Below, piece after piece: positions 1 to 9,543 of a stretch of DNA of 64,000 nt. How positions within the stretch are numbered: position 1 is the first letter of the stretch; each line of letters opens with the position of its first letter. Origin of the DNA: Herbidospora mongoliensis (GTDB lineage Bacteria > Actinomycetota > Actinomycetes > Streptosporangiales > Streptosporangiaceae); contig NZ_BBXD01000011.1 of NCBI RefSeq assembly GCF_001570545.1, positions 496,001 through 560,000 on the forward strand, read 5' to 3'. The notes below the pieces were generated by a model. The model was not told the DNA's origin and did not search any database. It worked only from the letters and a program-made list of their open reading frames with translations. Both the position numbers and the translations under genes were made by a program.

Positions 1-890
1 GCGTGGATGCCGTCGCGGCCGCGCCCGGCCGCCAGGCGGTGGATGCCGGAGCGGCTGGCCAGTTCGAGCAGCGCCCGTTCCCCCACCTCGGCCTCCAGGC
101 AGCCGTGGGAGCCGCAGCCGCAGGCCCGGCCGCCGGGGTTGACGATCATGTGGCCGACCTCGCCGCCGTAACCGGCCGCACCGCCGAGGAGCTGGCCGTT
201 GACCACGATGCCGCCGCCGATGCCGACGTCGCCGTGCAGGTAGACGATGTCACGGCAGCCCGCGCCGGTGCCGCGTGTGTGTTCGGCGAGAGCGCCCAGG
301 TTGGCGTCGTTGCCGACGGTGACCGGCAGGCCGAGCGCCAGGCGCTTGGACAGCTCCTCGCCGAACGGGCCGTCTTCCATCTCCAGGTTCGGGCTGAACC
401 GGACGACGCCGTCGGCCTTGCGCACCGCGCCGCAGAACGCCGCGGCCGCGCCGACGCAGACGGTGTCGGCTCTGGTCTTGCGGTGCATCTGGCGGGCGAA
501 CCCGGCCAGGGTGGCCACCGACTCGTTGAGGTCGAAGGCGCCGCGCGGGCGCACCGCCCAGCGGCGGTCGAGGATGACCCCGCCCAAACCGATGCGGGCG
601 GCGACCAGCCGGTCGACACCCACGTCGAAGGCGAGCACGTAGACCCGCGAGGACTCGGGCCGGACCACCAGTGACGGGCGCCCGGCCCGGCCGGTCTCTC
701 TGGGCAGTTCCTCGCGCACCAGACCGGCCGCGGTGAGGTCGGCCGTCAGCGCCATGATGGTGCTGCGGTTCAGCCCCATGCGGCTGGTCAGTTCGGCACG
801 CGAGGTGGGACCACCGAGATGGACGTGTCGCAGCAGGGTCCCGAGGTTGTGCCTGCGGATCTCCTCCTGGGAGGGACCTGCGCGCAGCAT
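1..890 (-). CDS. ROK-family transcriptional repressor (XylR/NagC type), C-terminus cut by window edge
   Basis: Sugar-responsive repressor, probably controlling the xylose-type ABC transporter genes just upstream on the same strand. The N-terminal ~70 residues form a winged helix (SRAELTSRMGLNRSTI is the recognition region). The ROK signature GIGGGIVVNGQLLGGAAGYG is followed by the zinc motif GHM-x5-GRACGCGSHGCLE. About 297 residues are visible; roughly 90-100 more should lie beyond base 1. I chose the ATG at 890, preceded by a weak GGCAGGA. A GTG at 932, two bases after the xylH stop, is in frame and would add 14 residues. Family assignment is firm; xylose as inducer is inferred from the neighbours. 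Confidence 0.9.
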   Translation of the reverse strand, partial: MLRAGPSQEEIRRHNLGTLLRHVHLGGPTSRAELTSRMGLNRSTIMALTADLTAAGLVREELPRETGRAGRPSLVVRPESSRVYVLAFDVGVDRLVAARIGLGGVILDRRWAVRPRGAFDLNESVATLAGFARQMHRKTRADTVCVGAAAAFCGAVRKADGVVRFSPNLEMEDGPFGEELSKRLALGLPVTVGNDANLGALAEHTRGTGAGCRDIVYLHGDVGIGGGIVVNGQLLGGAAGYGGEVGHMIVNPGGRACGCGSHGCLEAEVGERALLELASRSGIHRLAAGRGRDGIH

Positions 891-933
891 GCGTCCTGCC
901 TCTGGTGCCGGGGGGTCGTCGTTCGCGCCCACC

Positions 934-2187
934 CTATCGGCGGCCGGATGCCGACGCCCGCTTGCGGGAAAGGGCGTCCACGCCGGCCGCGAGCAGCAGC
1001 ACCGCACCGGTGACCACGAACTTCACGCTGGAGCTGTAGCCCATCAGACCCATGCCGTTGATGACGACCGCGACGACCGCGCCGCCGAGGATCGCGTCGA
1101 GGGCCCGGCCCTTGCCGCCGAACAGCGACGTGCCGCCGATGACCGCGGCCCCGACCGCGAACAGCAGCACGTTGCTGCCGCCCGTGTTGGGGTCGACCGA
1201 GTTGGCCCGGGAGGCCGCCACGATGCCGCCGATGGACGCCATGAAGGAACAGATGACGAACGCGGAGATCTTGATCCGGTCGACGTTGATGCCGGCCCGG
1301 CGGGCCGCCTCGGCGTTGCCGCCGACGGCGTAGATGTGCCGCCCGAAGCGGGTGCGGCGCAGCACGAACGTCCAGACCAGCAGCAGCACCAGGATGATGG
1401 GCACCACGACCGGCACGCCCGTCAGGGAGATGACGCCGGGGTTGCGGCTGCGCTCCAGGTTCAGCACGTAGACCGCGAAGCCCGCGGCGACCGCGAGGGC
1501 GCCGACGCGGACGGCGACCAGCGACAGCGGGTCGGTGACCAGGCCGCGGGCCGCCCTGCGGCGGTTGTTGGCCAGCTGGAGCCCGGCGTAGCCGAGCACA
1601 CCGACGACCACGAGCGCCCAGCCGAGCCACGGGTACATGTTCTCGTTGGCGACGGCCAGGATGACCGAGTCGCGGATCGAGATGTTGGTGCCCTCGTCGA
1701 GCAGGATCAGCACGACGCCCTGGAAGGCCAGGAACGCCGCCAGCGTCACCACGAACGACGGGATGCCCAGCTTGGCGACCAGCCAGCCGATGATCAGGCC
1801 GATCACCACGCCGATGACCATGGCGGCCAGCACGGCGGCGTACCAGGGCCAGCCCTCGTTGGTGAGGGTCACGCCCAGCACGGCCGCGCAGACCCCTGAG
1901 GCGAAGCCCGCCGACAGGTCGATCTCGCCCAGCAGCAGGACGAACACCAGGCCCATCGCGATGATGGTGACGCCCGCGCCCTGGGTGAAGAGGTTGGCGA
2001 AGTTGACCGGCGACAGGAACACCGGTGACAGGACCGCGAAGACCGTGCACAGCACGATCAGGCCGATGACCGCCGGAAGGGCGCCGAGTTCACCTCCGCG
2101 CACCCGATCCACGTAGTCACGGATCTGCTGACCGAACGCGGCGGGGGCCACGACGGCCTTCTCTTCCGGAGTGGCTGTGGTGGTCAT
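934..2187 (-). CDS. xylH: Sugar ABC transporter permease (XylH-like)
   Basis: Membrane subunit of a carbohydrate-uptake transporter of the BPD_transp_2 (ribose/xylose) family, 417 residues with about ten hydrophobic helices. Typical family segments are visible, such as GLVFVLLLGEIDLSAG near residue 85 and FGRHIYAVGGNAEAARRAGI in the C-terminal half, the cytoplasmic loop that contacts the ATPase. The ATG start overlaps the stop of the ATPase gene by four bases, so the two are probably translationally coupled. An in-frame extension further upstream runs inside the ATPase gene and is not real. The length and the long C-terminal half match XylH rather than RbsC, which is usually about 320 residues. 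Confidence 0.9.
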   Translation of the reverse strand: MTTTATPEEKAVVAPAAFGQQIRDYVDRVRGGELGALPAVIGLIVLCTVFAVLSPVFLSPVNFANLFTQGAGVTIIAMGLVFVLLLGEIDLSAGFASGVCAAVLGVTLTNEGWPWYAAVLAAMVIGVVIGLIIGWLVAKLGIPSFVVTLAAFLAFQGVVLILLDEGTNISIRDSVILAVANENMYPWLGWALVVVGVLGYAGLQLANNRRRAARGLVTDPLSLVAVRVGALAVAAGFAVYVLNLERSRNPGVISLTGVPVVVPIILVLLLVWTFVLRRTRFGRHIYAVGGNAEAARRAGINVDRIKISAFVICSFMASIGGIVAASRANSVDPNTGGSNVLLFAVGAAVIGGTSLFGGKGRALDAILGGAVVAVVINGMGLMGYSSSVKFVVTGAVLLLAAGVDALSRKRASASGRR

Positions 2188-2960
2188 GCGGTCGCTTCCT
2201 TGCCGTTCTGCAGGCCGAGCTCCCCGCTGCGCCCGGCCGTGATGAGCTCCACGATCTGGGAGTGGGTGACGTCGGAAGTCTTGACCTGGGCCGCCATCCG
2301 GCCGAGGTAGAGGGCGGCGATCCGGTCGGAGACCGCGAACACGTCGTTCATGTTGTGGGAGATGAGCACGACGGCCAGGCCTTTGTCGGCCAGGCGGCGT
2401 ACCAGCTCCAGGACCTGCGCGGTCTGCGCGACGCCCAGAGCGGCGGTCGGCTCGTCGAGGATGACGACCTTGCTGTTCCACAGAACGGCCTTGGCGATCG
2501 CGACGGTCTGCCGCTGTCCGCCCGACAGGCTGGAGACGTGCTGGCGGAGGGACTTGACCGTCCGGACGGAAAGGCCCAGCAGGGTCTTGGCCGCCATCTC
2601 CTCCATCGTGTCCTCGTCCAGCACCAGCCCGCGCTTGCGCTCGCGGCCGAGGAACATGTTCTGGACGATGTCGAGGTTGTCGCAGAGCGCGAGGTCCTGA
2701 TAGACGATCTCGACGCCCATCGACGCCGCGTCGCGGGGGCTGCTGACGTGGGCCTGCTTGCCCTCGAAGAAGTAATCGCCAGAGTCGAAGGGGTGGATTC
2801 CCCCGATGCACTTGACGAGGGTGGACTTACCGGCGCCGTTGTCGCCGACAAGAGCGGTCACCTCTCCGGGATACACCGAAAAGGCGACATCGTGAAGGAC
2901 CTGTACGGGACCGAAGCTCTTGTCGATTCCGCGCAGCTCCAGGACGGGTGCCGTGGACAC
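2184..2960 (-). CDS. xylG: Sugar ABC transporter ATP-binding protein (single NBD, XylG role)
   Basis: ATPase that powers sugar import with the adjacent permease. It shows Walker A GDNGAGKST, signature SLSGGQRQ, Walker B VVILDEPTAAL and the switch histidine in LISHNMND. At 258 residues it has one nucleotide-binding domain, unlike enterobacterial XylG or RbsA (about 500 residues, two domains), so it presumably works as a homodimer, as known for FrcA-like subunits. Start is GTG at 2960 with CAGGAG nine bases upstream. It lies between xylF (89-base gap that contains a strong hairpin) and xylH (4-base overlap). Confidence 0.9.
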   Translation of the reverse strand: MSTAPVLELRGIDKSFGPVQVLHDVAFSVYPGEVTALVGDNGAGKSTLVKCIGGIHPFDSGDYFFEGKQAHVSSPRDAASMGVEIVYQDLALCDNLDIVQNMFLGRERKRGLVLDEDTMEEMAAKTLLGLSVRTVKSLRQHVSSLSGGQRQTVAIAKAVLWNSKVVILDEPTAALGVAQTAQVLELVRRLADKGLAVVLISHNMNDVFAVSDRIAALYLGRMAAQVKTSDVTHSQIVELITAGRSGELGLQNGKEATA

Positions 2961-2987
2961 GATGGGCTACTCCTGCTTCCAGAGAGA

Positions 2988-3036
2988 GGTACGGCCCGCG
3001 CCCCTTGTTCTAGGGAATGGGGGCGCGGGCCGTACC
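2988..3036 (-). terminator. Intercistronic hairpin between xylF and xylG
   Basis: A perfect 17-bp inverted repeat (2988-3004 with 3020-3036) encloses a 15-base loop, 13 bases past the xylF stop codon. On the transcribed strand it is followed by CTCTCTC rather than a U-run, so it looks like a partial terminator or a 3'-end stabiliser. Such hairpins behind binding-protein genes are known to let cells make more binding protein than ATPase and permease. The hairpin is seen; its function is inferred. Confidence 0.65.
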
Positions 3037-3049
3037 CGACGGAATGTTG

Positions 3050-4180
3050 TTAGCTGATTCCGGCCTCGGTGCACAGGGCGGCGAAGTCGCCCGTGCAGAG
3101 CTCTTCCTTCGTGACGTAGCCGTCGGCGACGACGTCCTTCACGTTGTCCTTGTAGATGGCGACCGGGGTCAGCAGCACGGCCGGGACGTCGGCGTTGGTC
3201 TCGGTGTCCTTGACGGTGCCGGTGGCGGCGGGCTTCTCACCCTTGGCCAGCGCGATGGCCAGCTGCGCGGTGGCGTCGGCCTCCTGCTTGACGGCCTTGT
3301 AGACGGTCATGCACTGGTCGCCGGCGAGGATGTTCTGCAGGCCCTGCGCGGTGGCGTCCTGGCCGGTGACCGGGACCTTGCCGTTGAGGTTGTTCTTCTT
3401 CAGCACCGCGATGGCGGCGTTGCCGAGGCCGTCGTTCGCGGCGAGGACGCCCGCGATCTTCGCCTCCTTGGTGAGCTGCTGCTCGAAGAGGGTGCCGGCC
3501 TGGGCGTTGTCCCAGTCAGGAACGGAGTCCTCCGGGCCCTTGACGTAGTCGCCCGAGTCGAATTTCGGCTTGAGGACGCTGTCGTAGCCCTCCTTGAACA
3601 GGGTGGCGTTGTTGTCGGTCGGCGAGCCGTTCAGGTAGGAGATGATCGGCTTGTCGGCCTTGGCGTCGTCGAGACACTTCGACAGGCCCTCGCCCTGGAG
3701 CTTGCCCACGGCGGTGTTGTCGAAGGACACGTAGTAGTCGGCGTTGCCGCCGAGGGTCAGGCGGTCGTAGTCGATGGTGGCGATGCCCTGGGCCTTCGCC
3801 TTGTCGAGAACGGCCTTGCCGGTGCCCGAGTCGAGGTTGACGATCGCGAGCACGGTCACGCCGCCGGTGATCATCTGGTCGGCGATGGTCTGGAACTGCG
3901 TCTTGTCACCCTGGGCGTTCTGGATGTCGTACGCGACCCCGGCGGCCTTGAAGGCCTCTTCGAGGTACTTGCGGTCGGCGGTCTCCCAGCGGGCGGAGGA
4001 CTTGCTGTCCGGGAGGATGACGCCGATCTTGCCCTGGGCGGGCGCGGCGGCGGACGTCGCGGGCGCGGCACCGGTGGTCGCCGGGGCGGCTTCCGTGCCC
4101 TCGTCACCCCCGCCACACGCGGTGAGACCGAGGGAAAGGGCCGCGAATGCGGCACCGATGCTGAGGATCCCCTTGCGCAT
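3050..4180 (-). CDS. xylF: D-xylose-type ABC transporter substrate-binding lipoprotein
   Basis: Extracytoplasmic sugar receptor of the periplasmic-binding-protein 1 family (XylF/ChvE-like), 376 residues. The start MRKGILSIG gives a lipoprotein signal peptide with lipobox LTAC at about residue 22, followed by a Gly/Ala-rich linker. The mature domain begins GKIGVILPDSKSSARWETAD and continues with DQMITGGVTVLAIVNLDSG and TVLANDGLGNAAI-like segments typical of xylose receptors. ATG 4180 has AGAAAGGA upstream; the open frame extends further 5' but without a signal-compatible start. It is the first gene of the transporter operon and is probably the most highly expressed. Sugar specificity is inferred from family resemblance. 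Confidence 0.9.
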   Translation of the reverse strand: MRKGILSIGAAFAALSLGLTACGGGDEGTEAAPATTGAAPATSAAAPAQGKIGVILPDSKSSARWETADRKYLEEAFKAAGVAYDIQNAQGDKTQFQTIADQMITGGVTVLAIVNLDSGTGKAVLDKAKAQGIATIDYDRLTLGGNADYYVSFDNTAVGKLQGEGLSKCLDDAKADKPIISYLNGSPTDNNATLFKEGYDSVLKPKFDSGDYVKGPEDSVPDWDNAQAGTLFEQQLTKEAKIAGVLAANDGLGNAAIAVLKKNNLNGKVPVTGQDATAQGLQNILAGDQCMTVYKAVKQEADATAQLAIALAKGEKPAATGTVKDTETNADVPAVLLTPVAIYKDNVKDVVADGYVTKEELCTGDFAALCTEAGIS

Positions 4181-4243
4181 GATGCGTGGGTCCTTTCTGG
4201 CCGGGGGTCTATCTGGGGGGTGTACATCACCTAATGGGTGAAT

Positions 4244-4258
4244 GTTGTTTGGGACAAC
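4244..4258. promoter_or_regulatory. Palindromic operator upstream of xylF (site 1)
   Basis: Perfect inverted repeat GTTGT-N5-ACAAC, 64 bases upstream of the xylF start. It resembles the known XylR (ROK family) operators of Firmicutes, which carry GTTTGTTT and AAACAAC-like half sites. A further half site AAGACAACA lies at 4267-4275. The ROK gene at the end of the operon is the obvious candidate for the binding protein. Inference from motif and context. Confidence 0.6.
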
Positions 4259-4305
4259 GTACGCCCAAGACAACATGGGGAGAAAGACACAGGAAGGTAA
4301 CGTTT

Positions 4306-4320
4306 GTTGTCTGGGGTAAC
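4306..4320. promoter_or_regulatory. Palindromic operator upstream of xylF (site 2)
   Basis: GTTGT-CTGGG-GTAAC repeats the layout of site 1 with an imperfect right arm, in the same orientation and 62 bases away, about six helical turns. This also reads as TTGTT-N9-AACAA at 4304-4322. The phased spacing would suit cooperative binding or looping by a dimeric ROK repressor. Confidence 0.5.
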
Positions 4321-4399
4321 AATGAAGAAACGTACCCGCAAAGAACCTGGTCTCCCCACCAAGCCCAGGTAAAAACCAAGGTCAACCCCGGAAACACGA

Positions 4400-4432
4400 A
4401 AGCCGCCCGGGTCCGGCGGACCCGAGCGGCTT
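4400..4432 (-). terminator. Rho-independent terminator of acnA
   Basis: A 15-bp stem with one G-T pair and a 3-base loop, starting 17 bases past the acnA stop. On the transcribed strand it is followed by CTTTCGTGTTT. Good stem, short interrupted U-run. It separates acnA from the xyl promoter region. Confidence 0.75.
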
Positions 4433-4448
4433 GGTGGCGCGAACGGCG

Positions 4449-7187
<2,739 letters not shown>

Positions 7188-7239
7188 GAAGTCTCGCCTC
7201 CCCAAAGGTTTCTGTTGACAACTCGCCCGGCCAGTCTCC

Positions 7240-7268
7240 CGTATACACAGGAGCGGCTGATCGGTCAG
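7240..7268 (-). promoter_or_regulatory. Candidate acnA promoter
   Basis: On the minus strand, CTGACC (7263-7268), a 17-base spacer and TATACG (7240-7245) resemble a vegetative promoter. The expected start near 7233 would leave a leader of about 46 bases. The -35 overlaps the iron-box-like site. Moderate match, no experimental support. Confidence 0.4.
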
Positions 7269-7283
7269 GCTCGCCTAACCTTG
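7265..7283. promoter_or_regulatory. Iron-box-like site (DtxR/IdeR/DmdR type) upstream of acnA
   Basis: The 19 bases read on the minus strand as CAAGGTTAGGCGAGCCTGA. Aligned to the recalled actinobacterial iron box TTAGGTTAGGCTAACCTAA it matches 14 of 19 positions, including the whole AGGTTAGGC core. It overlaps the predicted -35 of acnA, an iron-sulfur enzyme gene. Iron control of aconitase by this regulator family is known in other actinobacteria; here it is inferred from the motif. Confidence 0.6.
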
Positions 7284-7290
7284 AGCGAAT

Positions 7291-7310
7291 ATCTCTTGAT
7301 ATCAAGATAT
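7291..7310. promoter_or_regulatory. 20-bp palindrome upstream of acnA, candidate MarR-type operator
   Basis: Perfect 14-bp palindrome TCTTGATATCAAGA (7294-7307), extending to 20 bp with one mismatched pair. It lies just upstream of the iron-box-like site. The shape, with a GATATC centre and AT-rich arms, is that of MarR-family operators. In Streptomyces a MarR-family regulator (TamR) is reported to act on the aconitase gene, so a homologue is a plausible ligand. The regulator is not in the window. Confidence 0.5.
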
Positions 7311-7317
7311 CGCATTC

Positions 7318-8037
7318 TCACGCGGGGATTAACCGCAGGAACAGCAGCGCGAGCACGGCCACGGAGAGCGCCGGCGCCAGGATCTTGGTCTCGAACTTCT
7401 GCCCGGTCTTCAGACCCCAGTCCCACGGCAGCAGCCACTTGTGCTTGAGCGGCCACAGCACCGGACACCCCCGCTCGGTCAGGCAGTCACCCGCCACATG
7501 GACCAGACACCCGATCCCGATCGCGAACCCCAGCCAGGCGTAACTCACCCCCAGCCCCCAGAACGCCGCGAAGATCCCCCCGGTCAGCACGATGTTCACC
7601 ACCGCCGACCCGATCTTGTTCCCCGGGATCCCGATCCCGATGGCCCGCAACGCCAACCCGATCGACAGCACCACAAGAATGTCCTGCCCGACAGTGAACT
7701 TGGTCGCCAGCAGGTGGGCGGCCACCCCCATGAGGATCGCGAACAACAGCGAGTGAGTGGCCTTCCGATGCCCCCCGCTGATGAAGTTGACCCCCTTGCT
7801 CAATAACCAGGTGGCCGGCCCGAAGGTCTGCGCGATGGTCGCACTGGGGTGGTCAAGGTCGGGCAGCATGGCCGCCCCCGCACAGATGATCGCCCCCGCG
7901 ATCAACTCGGCCGGCGACATCACCGTGGCGAAGGCCAGAGTCGGCTGAAAGTCGAAAACGGCGGGCAGCGCGGACAACCCGGGCGCGATGCCCAGCCAGA
8001 CGATCGCCCCGGTCAGCGCATGGGAATGCCCCATCAT
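7318..8037 (-). CDS. YdjM/DUF457 membrane-bound metal-dependent hydrolase-like protein
   Basis: Integral membrane protein of about 239 residues with several hydrophobic helices. The histidine and aspartate motifs of the family are present: GHSHALTG at the N-terminus, DLDHPSATI, HRKATHSLL and HVAGDCLTERGCPVLWP. The family is annotated as membrane-bound metal-dependent hydrolase; in E. coli YdjM is LexA-regulated, and its substrate is unknown. I start at ATG 8037; the next codon is also ATG, and neither has a strong ribosome binding site. A further in-frame TTG at 8079 is less likely. It is co-directional with acnA but 130 bases away and probably separately transcribed. Confidence 0.85.
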   Translation of the reverse strand: MMGHSHALTGAIVWLGIAPGLSALPAVFDFQPTLAFATVMSPAELIAGAIICAGAAMLPDLDHPSATIAQTFGPATWLLSKGVNFISGGHRKATHSLLFAILMGVAAHLLATKFTVGQDILVVLSIGLALRAIGIGIPGNKIGSAVVNIVLTGGIFAAFWGLGVSYAWLGFAIGIGCLVHVAGDCLTERGCPVLWPLKHKWLLPWDWGLKTGQKFETKILAPALSVAVLALLFLRLIPA

Positions 8038-8260
8038 GTCGTGATCACGACACGGCAGCGTACGGCAAAGCACCGACAAAAATCATCGGGCATGCAAGAC
8101 GGGATCGCTCCGCTCCAAGAGCACCCCCCAGCCCTCTCAGCGCGGAACAATCCCGTCTCTGCCCAATGTAACGGAGCGGTCTCAATACCTGTTCCCGGAG
8201 TTCCCATCTTTTTTCGTGACTTGAGTCACTTACTGCTTTTTCTTGCTGACGACATGTTCT

Positions 8261-8270
8261 CGATATATCG
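8261..8270. promoter_or_regulatory. Candidate PadR operator
   Basis: A perfect 10-bp palindrome CGATATATCG lies 33 bases upstream of the padR start. GATATATC-centred palindromes are common autoregulatory sites of actinobacterial PadR proteins. A second palindrome GTGACT-TG-AGTCAC is at 8216-8229. Both are in the 265-base gap between the divergent YdjM-like gene and padR. Confidence 0.5.
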
Positions 8271-8302
8271 TTGAGGCATCGCGTAACACTCTAGGAGAGA
8301 TC

Positions 8303-9025
8303 ATGACCAACGCACACACAGCAGGCGGCCCCTGGGCCCACCCCCACGAGTTCCATCATGAGATCCGCAACCTCAAGGCCGCGCTCAAGGAGAACCTGCG
8401 CGGCCTCGCCGCGACCTGGGAGACCTCGCGCGGCGGCCCGCACGAACACCGCCATCGCGGCCCCCGGGGGCGCGGCGGTCCCTGGGGAGGTGGTCCGGGC
8501 TTCGGTCCTGGCGGCCCCTTCGGGCCCGGGTTCCCGTTCGGGCCCCGCGGCTTCGGCGGAGGCCGGAAGGCCAAGCGCGGTGACGTCCGCGCCGCCATCC
8601 TGGCTCTGCTGTCCGAGGAGCCGCGCAACGGCTACCAGATCATCCAGGAGATCGCCGAGCGGTCGCAGGGCGGCTGGAAGCCCAGCCCCGGCGCGGTCTA
8701 CCCGGCGCTCCAGCAGCTCACCGACGAGGGGCTGGTGCGCGCCGAGGAGAACGACGGGCGCAAGACGTTCACCCTCACCGACGCCGGCCGCGCCTACATC
8801 GCCGAGCACCAGGACGAGGTCCGCGCCCCGTGGGAGGAAATGACTCCCGACATCGGGGACAACGTCCACGAATTGTTTGATTTGTCACGCCAGGCCGCGT
8901 CCGCTCTGTTCCAAATCGCGCAGACTGGGAGTGAGAACCAGGTGCGTCAGGCCAAGAAGATCCTGGCCGAGAGCCGGCGCAAGCTGTACCAGGTCCTGGC
9001 CGACGGCGACACCGACGAGGAGTAG
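8303..9025 (+). CDS. PadR-family transcriptional regulator
   Basis: Winged-helix regulator of 240 residues. The PadR domain spans about residues 92-170, from KRGDVRAAILALLSEEPRNG through PSPGAVYPALQQLTDEGLV to GRKTFTLTDAGRAYI. It is preceded by a low-complexity Gly/Pro/Phe/Arg-rich stretch (residues 45-90) and followed by an acidic C-terminal tail that probably forms the dimer helix. ATG 8303 has TAGGAGAG five bases upstream. The DUF1707 gene follows after eight bases, and the MccB-like gene further on the same strand, so PadR may control that whole group. Confidence 0.93.
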   Translation: MTNAHTAGGPWAHPHEFHHEIRNLKAALKENLRGLAATWETSRGGPHEHRHRGPRGRGGPWGGGPGFGPGGPFGPGFPFGPRGFGGGRKAKRGDVRAAILALLSEEPRNGYQIIQEIAERSQGGWKPSPGAVYPALQQLTDEGLVRAEENDGRKTFTLTDAGRAYIAEHQDEVRAPWEEMTPDIGDNVHELFDLSRQAASALFQIAQTGSENQVRQAKKILAESRRKLYQVLADGDTDEE

Positions 9026-9033
9026 AGACCCTC

Positions 9034-9519
9034 ATGACCGCTGACCGCGTTCCGCCCGCCGAGCTGCGCATCGGCGACAAGGAGCGTGACGAGGTGACCG
9101 CCTTCCTGCACGACGCGTTCGCGCAGGGGCGGATCACCCGCGAGGAGCTCGACGAGCGCCTCGACGTCACGCTCGCCGCCAAGACCGCCGGCAATCTGGG
9201 CGCCGTGCTGGCCGACCTGCCCGGCGGGCAGGGCGTGGGGGCGCCCAAGGCTCCGCCGGTTCAGGTGCCTCCGGGCATCGACATGGGCAACTGGGGATAC
9301 CACCTGGCCCGTCCCCCGAAGCGGGCTTCGGCCTGCGCGCGGGGCAGGGGGCCCGGAATGGCACCGTTCGTGCCCTTGATCGTCGTGGCGATCATCGTCA
9401 TGATCGCCACAGGTGCGGTGTTCACGGTGTTCAAGATCCTGTTCTTCCTGTGGATCATCTCGCTGGTCGCGGGGGCGGCCGGCCGGCACGGACGTCGTAC
9501 ACACACCAGATTCAGGTAG
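9034..9519 (+). CDS. DUF1707 membrane protein
   Basis: Protein of 161 residues. Residues 8-62 are a DUF1707 domain (ELRIGDKERDEVTAFLHDAF, GRITREELDERLD, ADLPG), a small helical module frequent in actinobacteria and often adjacent to PadR genes. The C-terminal half carries two hydrophobic helices (about residues 108-150) and a basic tail, so it is probably membrane-anchored. It starts eight bases after padR and is almost certainly in the same operon. Biochemical role of the family is unknown. Confidence 0.85.
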   Translation: MTADRVPPAELRIGDKERDEVTAFLHDAFAQGRITREELDERLDVTLAAKTAGNLGAVLADLPGGQGVGAPKAPPVQVPPGIDMGNWGYHLARPPKRASACARGRGPGMAPFVPLIVVAIIVMIATGAVFTVFKILFFLWIISLVAGAAGRHGRRTHTRFR

Positions 9520-9543
9520 GCGTCGTCACGGGGGAGATCGAGA

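Noticed and set aside
8097-8158. 9-bp inverted repeat AGACGGGAT/ATCCCGTCT with a 44-base gap
   Set aside because: Long loop and location between divergent promoters argue against a terminator; no RNA family recognised, so it is not listed as a feature.
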